Shown: positions 22,450 to 33,069, numbered from the stretch's first letter. The stretch is DNA of 64,000 nucleotides from Pholis gunnellus (GCA_910591455.2 OU342819.1:2326501-2390500); one strand, 5' to 3'. Notes: generated from the letters alone by a model not told the origin. Numbers and translations: made by a program.

Positions 22450-23199
22450 CTCTTTTTCCATGGATAACTGTGAATAAAAATGTAAACCGAATCAATCTGC
22501 TCCATTTCAACACCCAGCATGGTTAATTGCTGGGTGTTGCTGGGCGTAGGCTGCTGTGCTAAGCCTTGGACGCTGCTTCTACCTGCTGTGCTAAGCCTTG
22601 GACAGCGTCCAAGGCTAAGCCTTGTGCTGAGCTAAGCCTTGGACGCTGTCCAAGGCTAAGCCTTGTGCTGTGCTAAGCCTTGGACAGCGTCCAAGGCTTA
22701 GCACAGCAGGTAGAAGCCGACGCTCTGATGACATATCAGAATCGTATGGCTCTAGACATGATTTTGGCAGAAAGAGGAGGTGTGTGCGCTATGTTTGGTG
22801 ATCAGTGCTGCACCTTCATCCCAAACAATACTGCACCAGATGGCTCCGTAACAAAGGCGCTCAGGACATTAGCCCAGGAGATGCGCGAATAGAACGGAGG
22901 CCAGCATGAGTGGACTAACTGGTTAGACAACCTACTAGGTACATGGAAAACACTTCTTCTCTCCGCGTTTATCTCATTGGTCTCTGTAATAGCAGTATTG
23001 GCTTGGTGTGGTTGTTGCTGTGTTCCCTGTATGCGTACACTTGCAGAAAGGTGCATCACCACTGCACTAACAAAAGAGGAATCAGTTCCCAGACAAATGC
23101 TTCTCACACAGGGCCAACAAATGTACAACAAACTTACACTCTGACGAAGACTATGTGGACGCTGAAGAAGGGGAGTGCTATACCCTCCAGCCGCTAGAT
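22450..23199 (+). pseudogene. Decayed env: transmembrane subunit
   Basis: The segment holds the immunosuppressive-like LQNR-type text (YQNRMALDMILAERGG), the C-x6-C-C motif (22785-22811) and, after an in-frame TAG near 22891, a membrane span (about 22955-23015) followed by a cysteine cluster and a basic cytoplasmic start. C-x6-C-C together with the C-x-x-C upstream marks the gamma-type env in which the subunits can be disulfide linked. Upstream of the conserved part, an insertion carrying a palindromic array (22576-22716) replaces coding text, and a frame break precedes the tail near 23140. The last codons continue after the hAT insertion at 28647. Not functional. Confidence 0.85.
22576..22716. 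repeat. Palindromic array with perfect 28-bp outer arms
   Basis: 22576-22603 is the exact reverse complement of 22689-22716. Between them, short units built from GCTAAGCCTTGGAC and its complement GTCCAAGGCTTAGC alternate in both orientations. The block sits inside env between the MITE and the C-x6-C-C region and could extrude as a cruciform. Confidence 0.93.
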
Positions 23200-23287
23200 C
23201 AGGGGTCCCCAAACTTTTTCCTGTGAGGGCCACATCACTGAACATATCGTTTGACCTAGGGCCGCCGCACGATTATGGGGGGGGGGT

Positions 23288-23957
23288 TGTTGAGGCTGAA
23301 GTTTCTCAAACAGAGGAGAAGAAGAGCACAGAGGAGAAGAAGCAGCCCCCCCCCTTGCTCTCTTTGTTCCATCAGCAAGCAGGGCCAGAATCAAATGGTT
23401 CAGGTTAAAATCAAAAGTATTTAATATTCTTATCAGAAGCCAAAACAAATGCAAACTGAATTACACTATCGACAGTAAAACAAACATAATATTCCATGAA
23501 ATATGAGGCCCCGTCCACACCACAGGACAGAATGGTGTGTCTGTCCCATGATGCGGAGGAGGTCTGAGGATCTTCTGCAATTCGAAGATCCTTTGTCCCT
23601 GCTGAGTCTCTCAAAAGTATCATGTTACACATTTCTCAGCCAATCGATCAGCTCAGTGATTGGCCGGATTCCAATAAGCCCCTCCTGGGCCGATGACCCA
23701 TTGTTCTGTTCTTCACACCTAGGCCAGACAGCTTCGTTCCAACCCCCGCTGGCAGACACCTCCTTACATTCTTGGGGCCAGTTCCTTTGTTTGATTCGCC
23801 AAACCCCCGCTTCCAGTACAGTCCTCACACCTTCCTCTTACAGTATGAAATTACCTCTGATGATGAAATGACTTCTTGGTCTAAACTCTTACAAGTAAAC
23901 CCACTGTAACATATAATATCCAGCACTAGGAATGCTCTAAAACTTAAATCCCTCACA
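23288..23957 (-). mobile_element. 3' LTR of the minus-strand retrotransposon
   Basis: A 670-bp direct repeat of 27476-28144. On the minus strand it begins TGTGAGGG and ends CCTCAACA, i.e. TG...CA. I count three substitutions and one C-run length difference between copies. The G-run to its left (23277-23286) sits at the insertion junction; a clean target duplication was not identified. Confidence 0.93.
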
Positions 23958-23969
23958 ATTCCCCCCTTT
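23958..23969 (-). promoter_or_regulatory. Polypurine tract (AAAGGGGGGAAT)
   Basis: Read on the minus strand, this purine block directly abuts the 3' LTR start TGTGAGGG, exactly where plus-strand priming should occur. Confidence 0.85.
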
Positions 23970-26900
23970 CTCACTGTTCACAGTGAGAATATTAAACAGT
24001 TGTATCCATCAATGCATCATCTACTCATAACTGGTTGCCCTGTATATCTGTTTCACTAATTGTCGATCAATCTCTGCAGGAATCCACTTGAACATCTACA
24101 TTAACAATTCTTGAGGCTAATACATTCAAAAGCATTTCTAACAGTTCTCGTGTAGCATTTCTAAAATAAGTACAAGCTGTGTAGGGAAAAGGATCATTCT
24201 TTACACATAGGTGTCATGATGTGTAAGCAGAATAGGTGTTACAATTGATATGGTAAAAAACAGTAGACAACACATTGTGCCTCTAAGGCCACATAGTTTT
24301 GGGTGTTTCATCGTCGTCCAACGTTGGTGAATTTGCTTTTCACCCGTGTCAATTTAGTGATACATCAAAATTATAACCTGCACTGTACAGTTACCAAAAT
24401 AAAAGTATAAGATTCAATCTCCTTCCATGTCCTATCTTCTATATTCCTAAAGTCCTATGACTGAGTTAAAAGACTTGGATTTTAGCTCTAATTTAATTCA
24501 AAGGTTGCGATTTTTTATGACGTTACTAAATACAAAATGTGGATCTATCGTTAACAACAAAATCAAAAATGACAGACAAAATTCCAAAATGACAGACAAA
24601 ATTCCAAAATGACATTACATACCCCCCTTTGCCACGCTATCTCTGCTGTAAACTAATTTAGCGCAACAATGGAAGCGATCATGTGGCAATTGTCTAGGCT
24701 TATTCATTCACAATTTATAATAATTGAATACCACAAGTATGGAATATTTTTGCAGGCACACTTAAGGCACAATTCTACAGGCATCAGCTGCAGAAATTCC
24801 TGTTCAGAGAAACAAAACTGTTATGCATCTCTCCATCTTTATTACTGTTGTTTATCAAGATCCTTTGTGCATCTGAAGTCAGTGTTCACAGCATTCCTCG
24901 GCCTCGTAAAAGAACACTTGTTGAATCTCCCCCTCTTACAACTCAGATTGTGTGGGAGACAGAGAAACAGAGACAACAGCGGTACTTTTCATCCAATAAA
25001 CTCATTATAACCATTATAACATAACCTTTCCACTTCTCTAAGTCATACTTCCTCTAACCTTCATCTAGTTCACATAACATATGTGCTGTGCAGTGAAGTG
25101 AATCAGCCTGCATGTGACATTCCAAACATCTATACCTTAATAGTTAACGTGACTTGTCTTAACTTTCCGAATCCTTCAATTTCATTTGAATACATCTGAT
25201 GTGGGTGTGAGTGTTGTTTGTCTAGTTTCTAATGTGTGTATTAAATGTACGAGTTTGTCATCTAAAGAATCTAAAGTTAACTCACCCTCTTTGTTGTATT
25301 GTGTGCATCACCATCACTAGGGGTCCACTCCGCTTGCCTGCTGCACCCCTCCCCAGTCTGATTGCTGATTGTCGATCCCTTCACCCACTCCTTGTTCATG
25401 GAGGATGAGCAGCCTCTTCTTTGATGTTCAAGCTGCCACTTTTATGGCACCCAAAGTCTTCAGTTGGTGTGCGTCAAAGTCTCTGCCCCCCCTTTCAGCT
25501 TCCTCTCATGGCCTGATACCTTATCAGCTGAGCATCCTTGCATCTGTGCTGATGAAACTTCTCTGTCCATGTCACACAATTCTCCTATGTGATGTTTTCC
25601 AGGCTCATGGATGGCGGAAAGTCTTCGGTCAGGGCTGACACTGTAGATCTTGAATGAGTCTCGTTCATCTTCTTCATCCTCGGCATGTTGAGTGGTGTCG
25701 TTCATGTTGTTTGTGGGTGAGGAGCATACGGCAGCGAAGTGGAATCCCAGATCAGGATTCACTCGACCATGTACCTCGACTAAAAACAAACAAAACAAAA
25801 ACTACCCAAAGTTCAGCAGTAAATGTTTGAATACATCTTCACTAATCTGTAGTTGGCTACAATGTTGAGATCAAATTTAAAAATGACAATCCAATTCTTA
25901 GATTATCTGTGTGTGTGTGTGAGACCCCCCTTTCTGCTGCTGCGAGCATGGTGTCTCTCTCTGTGTGTGTCTCACCACTGCATTCGTCTCTCTCTCCCTC
26001 TGCTTTAAACGGTTTACAATTCTTTCTTTCCCTCTTGGACATCAATTTACTTCTATCTGCTTTACCTTTTTCTCTGCTCCAAGCACACTCAAAGTTGATC
26101 ACAATTTTCCTTAGGCAAAAACTGCCTTTTCAAGGAACCCCAATTTGCTTCCCTCCCAATTATTTGTCAGTCTGATTATCAAAACATTATTATGAATATT
26201 ACCAAAAATATTCTATATCCCAATTCAGTGCACTTTTAAATCCCAATTTGACTCAAAAAAACAAACAAACAAAATAAAACAAAACCAAAAATAAACAAAA
26301 CCCATTTTTTATCAGAGTCAATTTTCCAAATTTCAGTATCTCACCGGATGTTTAAAAGTGTAATACCCAAAACAAGATTGAGGAAAGAAGTTTGTCTTTT
26401 CTCTGCAGTCATTCATCACTGTGGTACCACATTCCTCACATTCCAAACAGTGTTTCCTCTTTAATCAAACAGACCCCACTTTTTCACACTGCTCACAGAC
26501 CATTGTCTCTCCTCACACAACATTTATCCGACGTCTTCAAACTTACACCAATTATTCCAAATATATTGTATTGACATGTCATATTACTACTTCACATTTC
26601 TTTAATGGTACCAAATCAAATGTGTTTTAAGGTTTATCACGGCAGATAATTCCTATTTTATTTTATTAAACTAGTCCAGGACGTGGCCTTCCACCACCGT
26701 ACCGGATATTTTCTTAATAATCTCCTCTCATCTATTATCTCAAGGTAAACACAGGAGCAGGCCTTTAGCTCCCGGCTTCAAACAATTCATTCACACCTTA
26801 CGTTTCCCTTTCTTACAACACAACTTCCAACAATGCGACAACATTTATCACAAAATACATATTGCAAAACACTTTTTTAACGCAACGTCCCCCTTGAACG

Positions 26901-27454
26901 CACCAAACCCGGTTGGTTTTAAAGAAAAATTATCCCCTCTCAACAACTTTTAGAGTGTTGTTTCTCCGAGCTGAGGACGGTATCACAATATAACGGCCGC
27001 CACCGCTACTGGTCCACTCGAGTCACCCAACACTTTGTTCCCGGAACAAACCGACCCGGTCGGATTTGAAAGAAAATCAAAACACTGTTTAACGCGCCGT
27101 GAACGCAGCCCTTCTTGAAGGTACCAAACCCGGTTGGTTTTAAAATAAACTAAATAAGACAACAAACAAACCACTGCGCAGTCAAATATCACACACAAAT
27201 ACTTGTATTCAGCTTGCAACTGTGCTTCATACAGTATTCCAGTCACCACAAATTTCAAATAAATTCACCTTACCGGCTTGTGTTCCTCCTCATGTCCAGC
27301 ATTCAGAAGACATCAATCGTGGGACACTTTCGCCTAAGTTTCCTAGTCTACCTATGCAGATTTCTATTAAAACGGCTCTGCTGACCTTTAGGTCGTGCGC
27401 ACTTCGAAAGTGTCCACCGATCCACGCCTCCTCAGCCTTCTCAGAGTCTTAACT

Positions 27455-27472
27455 ATCACGTCGGGGTCACCA
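27455..27472 (-). promoter_or_regulatory. tRNA-Trp primer-binding site
   Basis: The plus strand reads ATCACGTCGGGGTCACCA, identical to the last 15 bases plus CCA of vertebrate tRNA-Trp, so the minus-strand template is its perfect 18-base complement. It starts three bases after the 5' LTR end. This fixes the element's orientation as minus. Confidence 0.92.
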
Positions 27473-27475
27473 AAT

Positions 27476-28144
27476 TGTTGAGGCTGAAGTTTCTCAAACA
27501 GAGGAGAAGAAGAGCACAGAGGAGAAGAAGCAGCCCCCCCCTTGCTCTCTTTGTTCCATCAGCAAGCAGGGCCAGAATCAAATGGTTCAGGTTTAAATCA
27601 AAAGTATTTAATATTCTTATCAGAAGCCAAAACAAATGCAAACTGAATTACACTATCGACAGTAAAACAAACATAATATTCCATGAAATATGAGGCCCCG
27701 TCCACACCACAGGACAGAATGGTGTGTCTGTCCCATGATGCGGAGGAGGTCTGAGGATCTTCTGCAATTCGAAGATCCTTTGTCCCTGCTGAGTCTCTCA
27801 AAAGTATCATGTTACACATTTCTCAGCCAATCGATCAGCTCAGTGATTGGCCGGATTCCAATAAGCCCCTCCTGGGCCGATGACCCATTGTTCTGTTCTT
27901 CACCCCTAGGCTAGACAGCTTCGTTCCAACCCCCGCTGGCAGACACCTCCTTACATTCTTGGGGCCAGTTCCTTTGTTTGATTCGCCAAACCCCCGCTTC
28001 CAGTACAGTCCTCACACCTTCCTCTTACAGTATGAAATTACCTCTGATGATGAAATGACTTCTTGGTCTAAACTCTTACAAGTAAACCCACTGTAACATA
28101 TAATATCCAGCACTAGGAATGCTCTAAAACTTAAATCCCTCACA
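27476..28144 (-). mobile_element. 5' LTR of the minus-strand retrotransposon
   Basis: 669 bp, about 99.5% identical to 23288-23957. It is adjacent to the tRNA-Trp primer site on the expected side. The near identity of the two LTRs implies a recent insertion, younger than the hAT it interrupts. Confidence 0.93.
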
Positions 28145-28646
28145 GGTGCTACTCGCAGGTGAGCGACTGTTGCATTGTGCGAGCGGATCGGGGCGGAACA
28201 CCGCCGTGCGCGATACAGAGAGCAGGGGACTTGAAAACGCGCGACCATGTAGTGACAGACATGACATGCCGGCGTGTAAATAAATTAAGCACAAGTACTC
28301 GTCCTTCAAGCTCCCGTCTCTGCTCTTCTACTTCTTCTACTCTTCTACTTCTACAGGGTGCGCGCATGACAGCTCTCATCTCGTTCGCCCCCTGGTGGTT
28401 GGCTGATTCAGGAAGCGTTTGATTTGATATGTAGCAGAGCACGTATTTTAAACGTCAATATCGCAGACGATCATGCTCATTTACTCGTGGCAGCCAAAAT
28501 CGTGATCGCAATTAAAATTCGATTAATTGTGCAGACTGAAAAAAAAATCATAATGCGTCTCTGGTATTGTTCAGGGGGCCGGACCAAATGTGGAGGCGGG
28601 CCGCATCCGGCCCGCGGGCCGTAGTTTGGGGACCACGGCGCTAGAT

Positions 28647-28679
28647 TATCAAGATGTTGCTGCCCCAACTGATGAATAA
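28647..28679 (+). pseudogene. Last codons of the decayed env, displaced by the hAT insertion
   Basis: Beyond the right target duplication the reading frame that ends in QPLD before the insertion resumes for ten codons and a TAA (28677-28679). The continuity of frame across the 5.4-kb insertion supports the target site assignment. Confidence 0.7.
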
Positions 28680-28820
28680 ATACAAATGTGCTAACTGTTT
28701 AAACATTTCCACATGTGTCAAAAATAATTGTACTATGTGCTCCTTTGCTCTGTTTACACGCTTACATTGCAGATGACCTACTGATATAGCAATTTAGAAT
28801 GCACACTGTTAAACAGTGTG

Positions 28821-29515
28821 AAAAGAGGGATTGTAGAAATATGCTAACAATATATAGAGGCATTGAACTTATAAGAATTATGTATGTGCTCAATTGCAAT
28901 CGTGTTGCGTGGTCATTGAGCAAAGGTTTCAAGCGCTCCGGGAGAGTCACTTTTGCGCTCCCCGTACAAAGAAGAAGCTCTGACTCACAGGTGGTTTAGC
29001 TTAAAACTTCTAACTAGTTGTGTTATGAAACGGATAAGTCCGTTGGATATTGTGTAGCAACAAATGGGTGCAGGACCGACACCTTGAGAATTCCCTCAGC
29101 AGGCAGAACTCCCACAGCAGGAAGACTCCCACACACACACACAGGGGCCTCTACCCTGGCGTGTGTGTGCGTGCGACGATGATACATCCCTGTGCAGGAC
29201 GAGGTCAGATCCTCATCGGAAAGGATAAAGAAACAGGGAAATGTTAGAACAGGGCACTGAGAGGAGGGATACGTATACCGAGCCCTGACTTTGTGTCTGT
29301 TGCCAGGGATACTTAATCAATTCTGGTGTTCTGTGAAACCATAGATCTATGCATTATATGTTCTGATGCTTGACTTATTACATTGCTAATACTTATAGAT
29401 CGTCTGTCATCTGTTGTTCATCAAAGTAATTCCAATTCAAACGATCCTTCTGGAGGTGTAGTCTGTTGGAGTCAGATTCTACAGTGGGCTCTTGCCCGAG
29501 GTGGAATCCCCAACA
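28821..29515 (+). mobile_element. Candidate polypurine tract and 3' LTR of the env-bearing retrovirus
   Basis: About 140 bp after the env stop, AAAAGAGGGA (28821-28830) is followed by TGTAGAAAT; a possible end CCCCAACA lies at 29508-29515, giving TG...CA over about 684 bp. The spacing is right for a retroviral 3' LTR, and text near the end ('ggtggaatccccaaca') is typical of LTR ends. No second copy exists in the window, so the limits are unconfirmed. Confidence 0.42.
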
Positions 29516-31064
29516 CATCCTCAGCCTGTTAGGTCTGATTTAGCAGGTGTCACAAAGTTACACAGTCAGACGCTTTGTATCACATGCAAATAAGATTTGA
29601 AAAAGACACGACTTGTATAAAGACAATAGTAAACAAACTCACAAATGTGTATTTTAAAGACGAGCACATGAAGTAGATGAGGCCATTTGGTTCCGTTTGT
29701 TTGTTTGTTTCCAGGATATCTAAAAAACAACAGACTTTGATGACATTTGGTGAAAAGTGAGGTCATGATGGGAACACATTTTCTATGAGATAGCACCACC
29801 ATGTGGCCATTTATAAAGTACTTTATATTTTCTATGTAAACTCCTGAAACATGAGGTCTAAAATCAAACGGGATTCTTTGGTAAATAATGATTCTGCCCA
29901 AACAGAGTTTCTGTCATTTTATATGGTGAATTTTGTCCAGCATTTTGGGTACCACTTTTTGATGAGTCATCCTTAATAAGCATTCATGAGTCACTTACTT
30001 TTTCTTTAAGGGGCAACACTATAGGTGAATGAGGTGGAAAAGAAGAGCTAATAGAAATGAGGCATTATCTTATTAAATATGTGCTAAATTTCCAGAACAG
30101 GTATCTGAATTCTGGTTGAAGCCAGGCTCAAAATTATTGTTTCATTTTGTTGACATATTAGAGTCAAGGTCTTTTTTTACAAAGGGTATTTGAGATTTAA
30201 ACTTGTATCACTTTTTATATCAGAAAATACCACCAACAGTCATAAAAAAAAACAATGTTGGCTCTGTTTGTAGGAGTAGAATGTTCTATAAATTAGGCTA
30301 TGGATGATATATGAACAAACCCCCCCTCTGTCAAAACCTTCAGATTTCTGACTCACGTTCTGAGATTCTTTTTTGTTGAAAAAACAACCTTTGGAGATAT
30401 GTTCGTGAAATTCAATACATTTGAAGACAATAGAGGTGAAAAGGGAAAAAAGATATCACTAATAGATGTCACCATGAAAGCTCCCCAGTTTGTTTTCACG
30501 TCAAAGAAAGACAGGGGCAAAACAATATTAATATGAATTATGTGTTTACATTTATAATTGCAGTTGACTGACAATTTTTGCTGATGGCATATAAGAAATT
30601 GAGAAACTCAAGACCCTCTACTAGTGACTTAACATTTCTAACATCAGACATGATGACTTTTTTATAATGAGAGAAACACAAGAAGCTACCATATAGTTCA
30701 TATTAACCCTCCACAAAGGGTGACTTATAGAAAGATTAAAAGTAAGCAAAGGTGTCTGCTGGCAAACTAAAATAAAAAATATGATTTAAAGAAAAAACTT
30801 TGAGGAGAAATTATAATTCAAAGTTACACAAACTCAACTTTAATAATAATGCATCTGTTTCATGGATTCATGTGGACACAAACAAGACTGATCTGATGAC
30901 TGCACACAATGATGGAATGGAATGAATAATCAGTGCAAAGTCTTACAGGTACACAGCAACAGAGCAAATTATTTAGGGAGCTTGGTTGGTCTCTGCTTTC
31001 AGATCTCCATTAACTTGCTTGGGGAGAAGCTGTCGGTGGGGAACAGAGATAGGGAGGGGCGTTC
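29516..31064. other. AT-rich intergenic DNA, no feature recognised
   Basis: Contains (GTTT)n text at about 29696-29712 and many A/T runs. No coding, RNA or clear repeat family was recognised. Confidence 0.5.
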
Positions 31065-31630
31065 TCAGTTTGGAGGAGGAGCAGGAGTTGGTGGTGAATG
31101 TGGAGGAGGAATAAGCATCTCTGGAACACGGCTCTGGTCGTAAAAGGAATTGACCTGGTGGCCCCGATCAGCTCCTGGTAGATCTGGACGCGTGAAGTCC
31201 AACAGAGTCGAGAGAAAACCACAAAGAACACGTGTTGTATTAAAACACCATGCATCACCAAATCTACATTAAAAACTAAATAGAAAAATAAGTATTTAAA
31301 TTCAGAACATATAACTAGACTTTGTAACATTTGAGGTCGTTCCTTTCATTAAGAATTTCCACTTAAGATATTATTCAAAATATGTCCAATTACTCAGATA
31401 AATAAAATTCCTTCTTTCACTTAATGACTTCTGCAGGCATGATCATTTCATAGATTCAAAAAGCATATACATATATTGCTTGACACGGAGACACCAATCC
31501 ATCATACTGCTATACATCAGCCTGATCAACATTACCTTGAGTTCAGACTAGTGGGAGGAAGAAGAGCTCTCTCTGGTCGATGGAGTTCAGCATCACAGTC
31601 AGTCAGCGAATGGAAATACTTCTGAGACAC
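31065..31630 (-). other. Two exon-like segments on the minus strand (unknown gene or repeat)
   Basis: 31536-31630 has an acceptor ('cattctgacag') and a strong donor (TCAAG|GTAATG) and is open for 31 codons. 31065-31183 follows an AG at 31185-31184 and can be read as a proline-rich C terminus (PEMLIPPPHSPPTPAPPPN, then TGA). Their phases do not join directly: one more exon or another acceptor would be required. I recognise neither protein. It may be the end of an unannotated gene or chance next to the retroelement fragment at 31697-31990. Confidence 0.2.
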
Positions 31631-31696
31631 CTGTCAGAATGTGAACAGAAAGACTTTACTTCATCAGTCCAGGGATGGGATTCATTCACAGCTATG

Positions 31697-31990
31697 TTTC
31701 ATCTTGACCTGAGCTGAGGACAGATTCTCCCGAGCTAGTTCTCCAGCTGTGTAAAGCCTGTGTCGAAAACTGTTAATGTACTCAATCAAGTTTTTAGGAG
31801 GCTCTGCTTCTTTCCAGTTACCAGACAATCTAAGGGACCGCGTACAGTGTGCGCAAACACCAGTTAGTTTGGGCTGAACCCAGTGCTCTCTTGTGATACC
31901 TCTCTAGCTGCAAGCATTAACCAGGACACACCGTCTTCAGGCTCTACCCAACGCAATGCAGAAAGCGTGCAGGAGGGACTTTAAAGCATG
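31697..31990 (-). pseudogene. Retroelement integrase C-terminal fragment
   Basis: The minus strand reads, with one frame change and one TAA stop, LKSLLHAFCIALG, then SWLMLAAREVSQESTGFSPN, then VRGPL, then EPPKNLIEYINSFRHRLYTA. These are in the order of the C-terminal part of Ty3/gypsy-type integrases of fish (the 'ES.GFSP.ELVFGH.VRGPL' block). It is truncated at both ends and inactive, lying about 0.9 kb upstream of sdhaf3. Confidence 0.78.
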
Positions 31991-32349
31991 AAGGCAAATC
32001 AATGTCAAAATCCACGAGCACAAATGAGATCTACAATACTACACTACATCTCAGAGGGAAATATTTGTCTGACAGATTTTGTTAACGTTTCAGACTGTAG
32101 AGGCTCTAACAAAGTATGTTCAGAGCGTTTTGCAAATAAATTGGAGTCAAGTTGCAGAGCTCGATTTAAATTCACTCCATCATTCTATTACATACAATTT
32201 GGGTTTTATGTTCAAACCTCAAAGAAACAACTCAAAGAAACTCTTTGATCTTCATCGATTAAAACATAATGTGATCATATTTTATCATACGGTTGTGTTT
32301 ACAGAAGTTAACAGATATAATGTAGTTGTTTATAATATGAGCACAAATG

Positions 32350-32391
32350 TTGACCCGGTCAAGGATCTGGAGCCAAGGTTAGGAACCACTG
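32350..32391 (-). mobile_element. hAT-like terminal fragment
   Basis: Ends 'ggttaggaaccactg', the complement of the CAGTGGTTCC terminus of fish hAT elements. Only one end is seen. Confidence 0.45.
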
Positions 32392-32644
32392 TTTGTATAT
32401 TAAATGTTTGCCAAGTGCTTTACAAATCACTGGGTTTGTAAATATATATTTATGTGGAAATGTGCGAATATCTGCATTGTATCCTATCCTTTGTTATTTT
32501 TATGTGTCCCTGTGACAGGGTTAGGGTTAGACTTTGCTGATATGTGTTATATAAATAAGCATTCATATTAGTGTAAAGAAAACAATATTATTGGGAGTGT
32601 AACATAGAAAGTATTGGACTACTCAGTCTTGTATTTGTTGCGGG

Positions 32645-32892
32645 GCTACTGCTCCAGTCCAGCAGGTGTCGGTAATGTGCCCGTTAGCCAGCCTGCGAAC
32701 CAGAAGAACAAACCTCATTTCCGGGATAAACAAGGACATGTGTGTTAAATAACTATCCTTGTTAATGTCGTTTTCTGTCTCTATCCTTTAACTCCGTTGG
32801 CTCAGTCACTTCTTAAGAAACACATGAATAGGCCTACTATTAGAAGTGTTATTTGAACAGACACCGTTAGTTAACGTCCCTCGACTTTACTT
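32645..32892 (+). promoter_or_regulatory. sdhaf3 promoter and 5' UTR region
   Basis: Upstream of the sdhaf3 ATG. 'cagcaggtgtcggtaatgtgcc' at about 32660 looks like the start of a dispersed repeat also represented at 12709. 'catttccggga' near 32718 contains TTCCGG, an ETS-type site typical of housekeeping promoters. There is no TATA box in the expected place. The transcription start is not known. Confidence 0.4.
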
Positions 32893-33069
32893 ATGGCGGC
32901 CTCGGTTCATGTCTCCAAAGTCCGGTCTTTGTACAAGAGGATTCTGGTCCTGCATCGGTTCCTGCCGATAGACTTAAGAGCCCTCGGGGACCAGTATGTG
33001 AAAGACGAGTTCAGAAGACACAAAGGTGCTGCAGCTGAAGACACGAAGGGCTTCATGACAGAGTGGGAG
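32893..33069 (+). CDS. sdhaf3: sdhaf3 exon 1 (succinate dehydrogenase assembly factor 3)
   Basis: ATG at 32893 opens 59 codons ending exactly at GAG|GTAAAA. It contains VRSLYKRIL, the LYR-type motif of this family, and the strongly conserved LGDQYVKDEFRRHK followed by F..EWE. SDHAF3 (yeast Acn9/Sdh7) is a small mitochondrial matrix protein that helps mature the iron-sulfur subunit of complex II, with SDHAF1. The exon ends in phase 0, and exon 2 starts in phase 0. The predicted protein is 123 residues, close to the 125 of human. The ATG sits at the start of the homology, and no upstream in-frame alternative is needed. Confidence 0.95.

Larger units (their letters stand above)
23958..27475 (-). 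mobile_element. Internal region of a non-autonomous LTR retrotransposon
   Basis: 3.5 kb between the LTRs without an open frame resembling gag, protease, reverse transcriptase or integrase on either strand; the longest frames are about 110 codons and unrecognised (25460-25798 on the minus strand is acidic/polar). Repeated words 'caaacccggttggttttaaa' occur near 26900 and 27125, with a related one near 27045, close to the primer site and so in the untranslated leader. A tandem 'gacagacaaaattccaaaat' lies near 24570-24610. Such a structure (long LTRs, priming sites, no genes) is that of a large derivative mobilised by an autonomous partner. Confidence 0.82.
23200..28638. mobile_element. hAT element inserted in env tail, split by an LTR retrotransposon
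   Basis: The left terminus CAGGGGTCCCCAAACT and the right terminus (reverse complement CCGTGGTCCCCAAACT) form an imperfect inverted repeat. They are bounded by a perfect 8-bp duplication CGCTAGAT at 23192-23199 and 28639-28646. The element's own DNA is about 582 bp (23200-23287 and 28145-28638), ending with the GC-rich 'gcgggccgcatccggcccgcgggcc' block usual for fish copies. It has no transposase frame, so it moved in trans. The target was codons of the env cytoplasmic tail. Confidence 0.93.

Noticed and set aside
25460..25798. 112-codon minus-strand frame inside the LTR element
   Set aside because: No gag, protease, polymerase or envelope motif; short and probably chance, so not called a gene.
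23281..28150. Clean 4-6 bp target duplication for the LTR element
   Set aside because: The left junction ends in a G-run plus T, the right begins GGTGC; only GGT could match, so no duplication is claimed.
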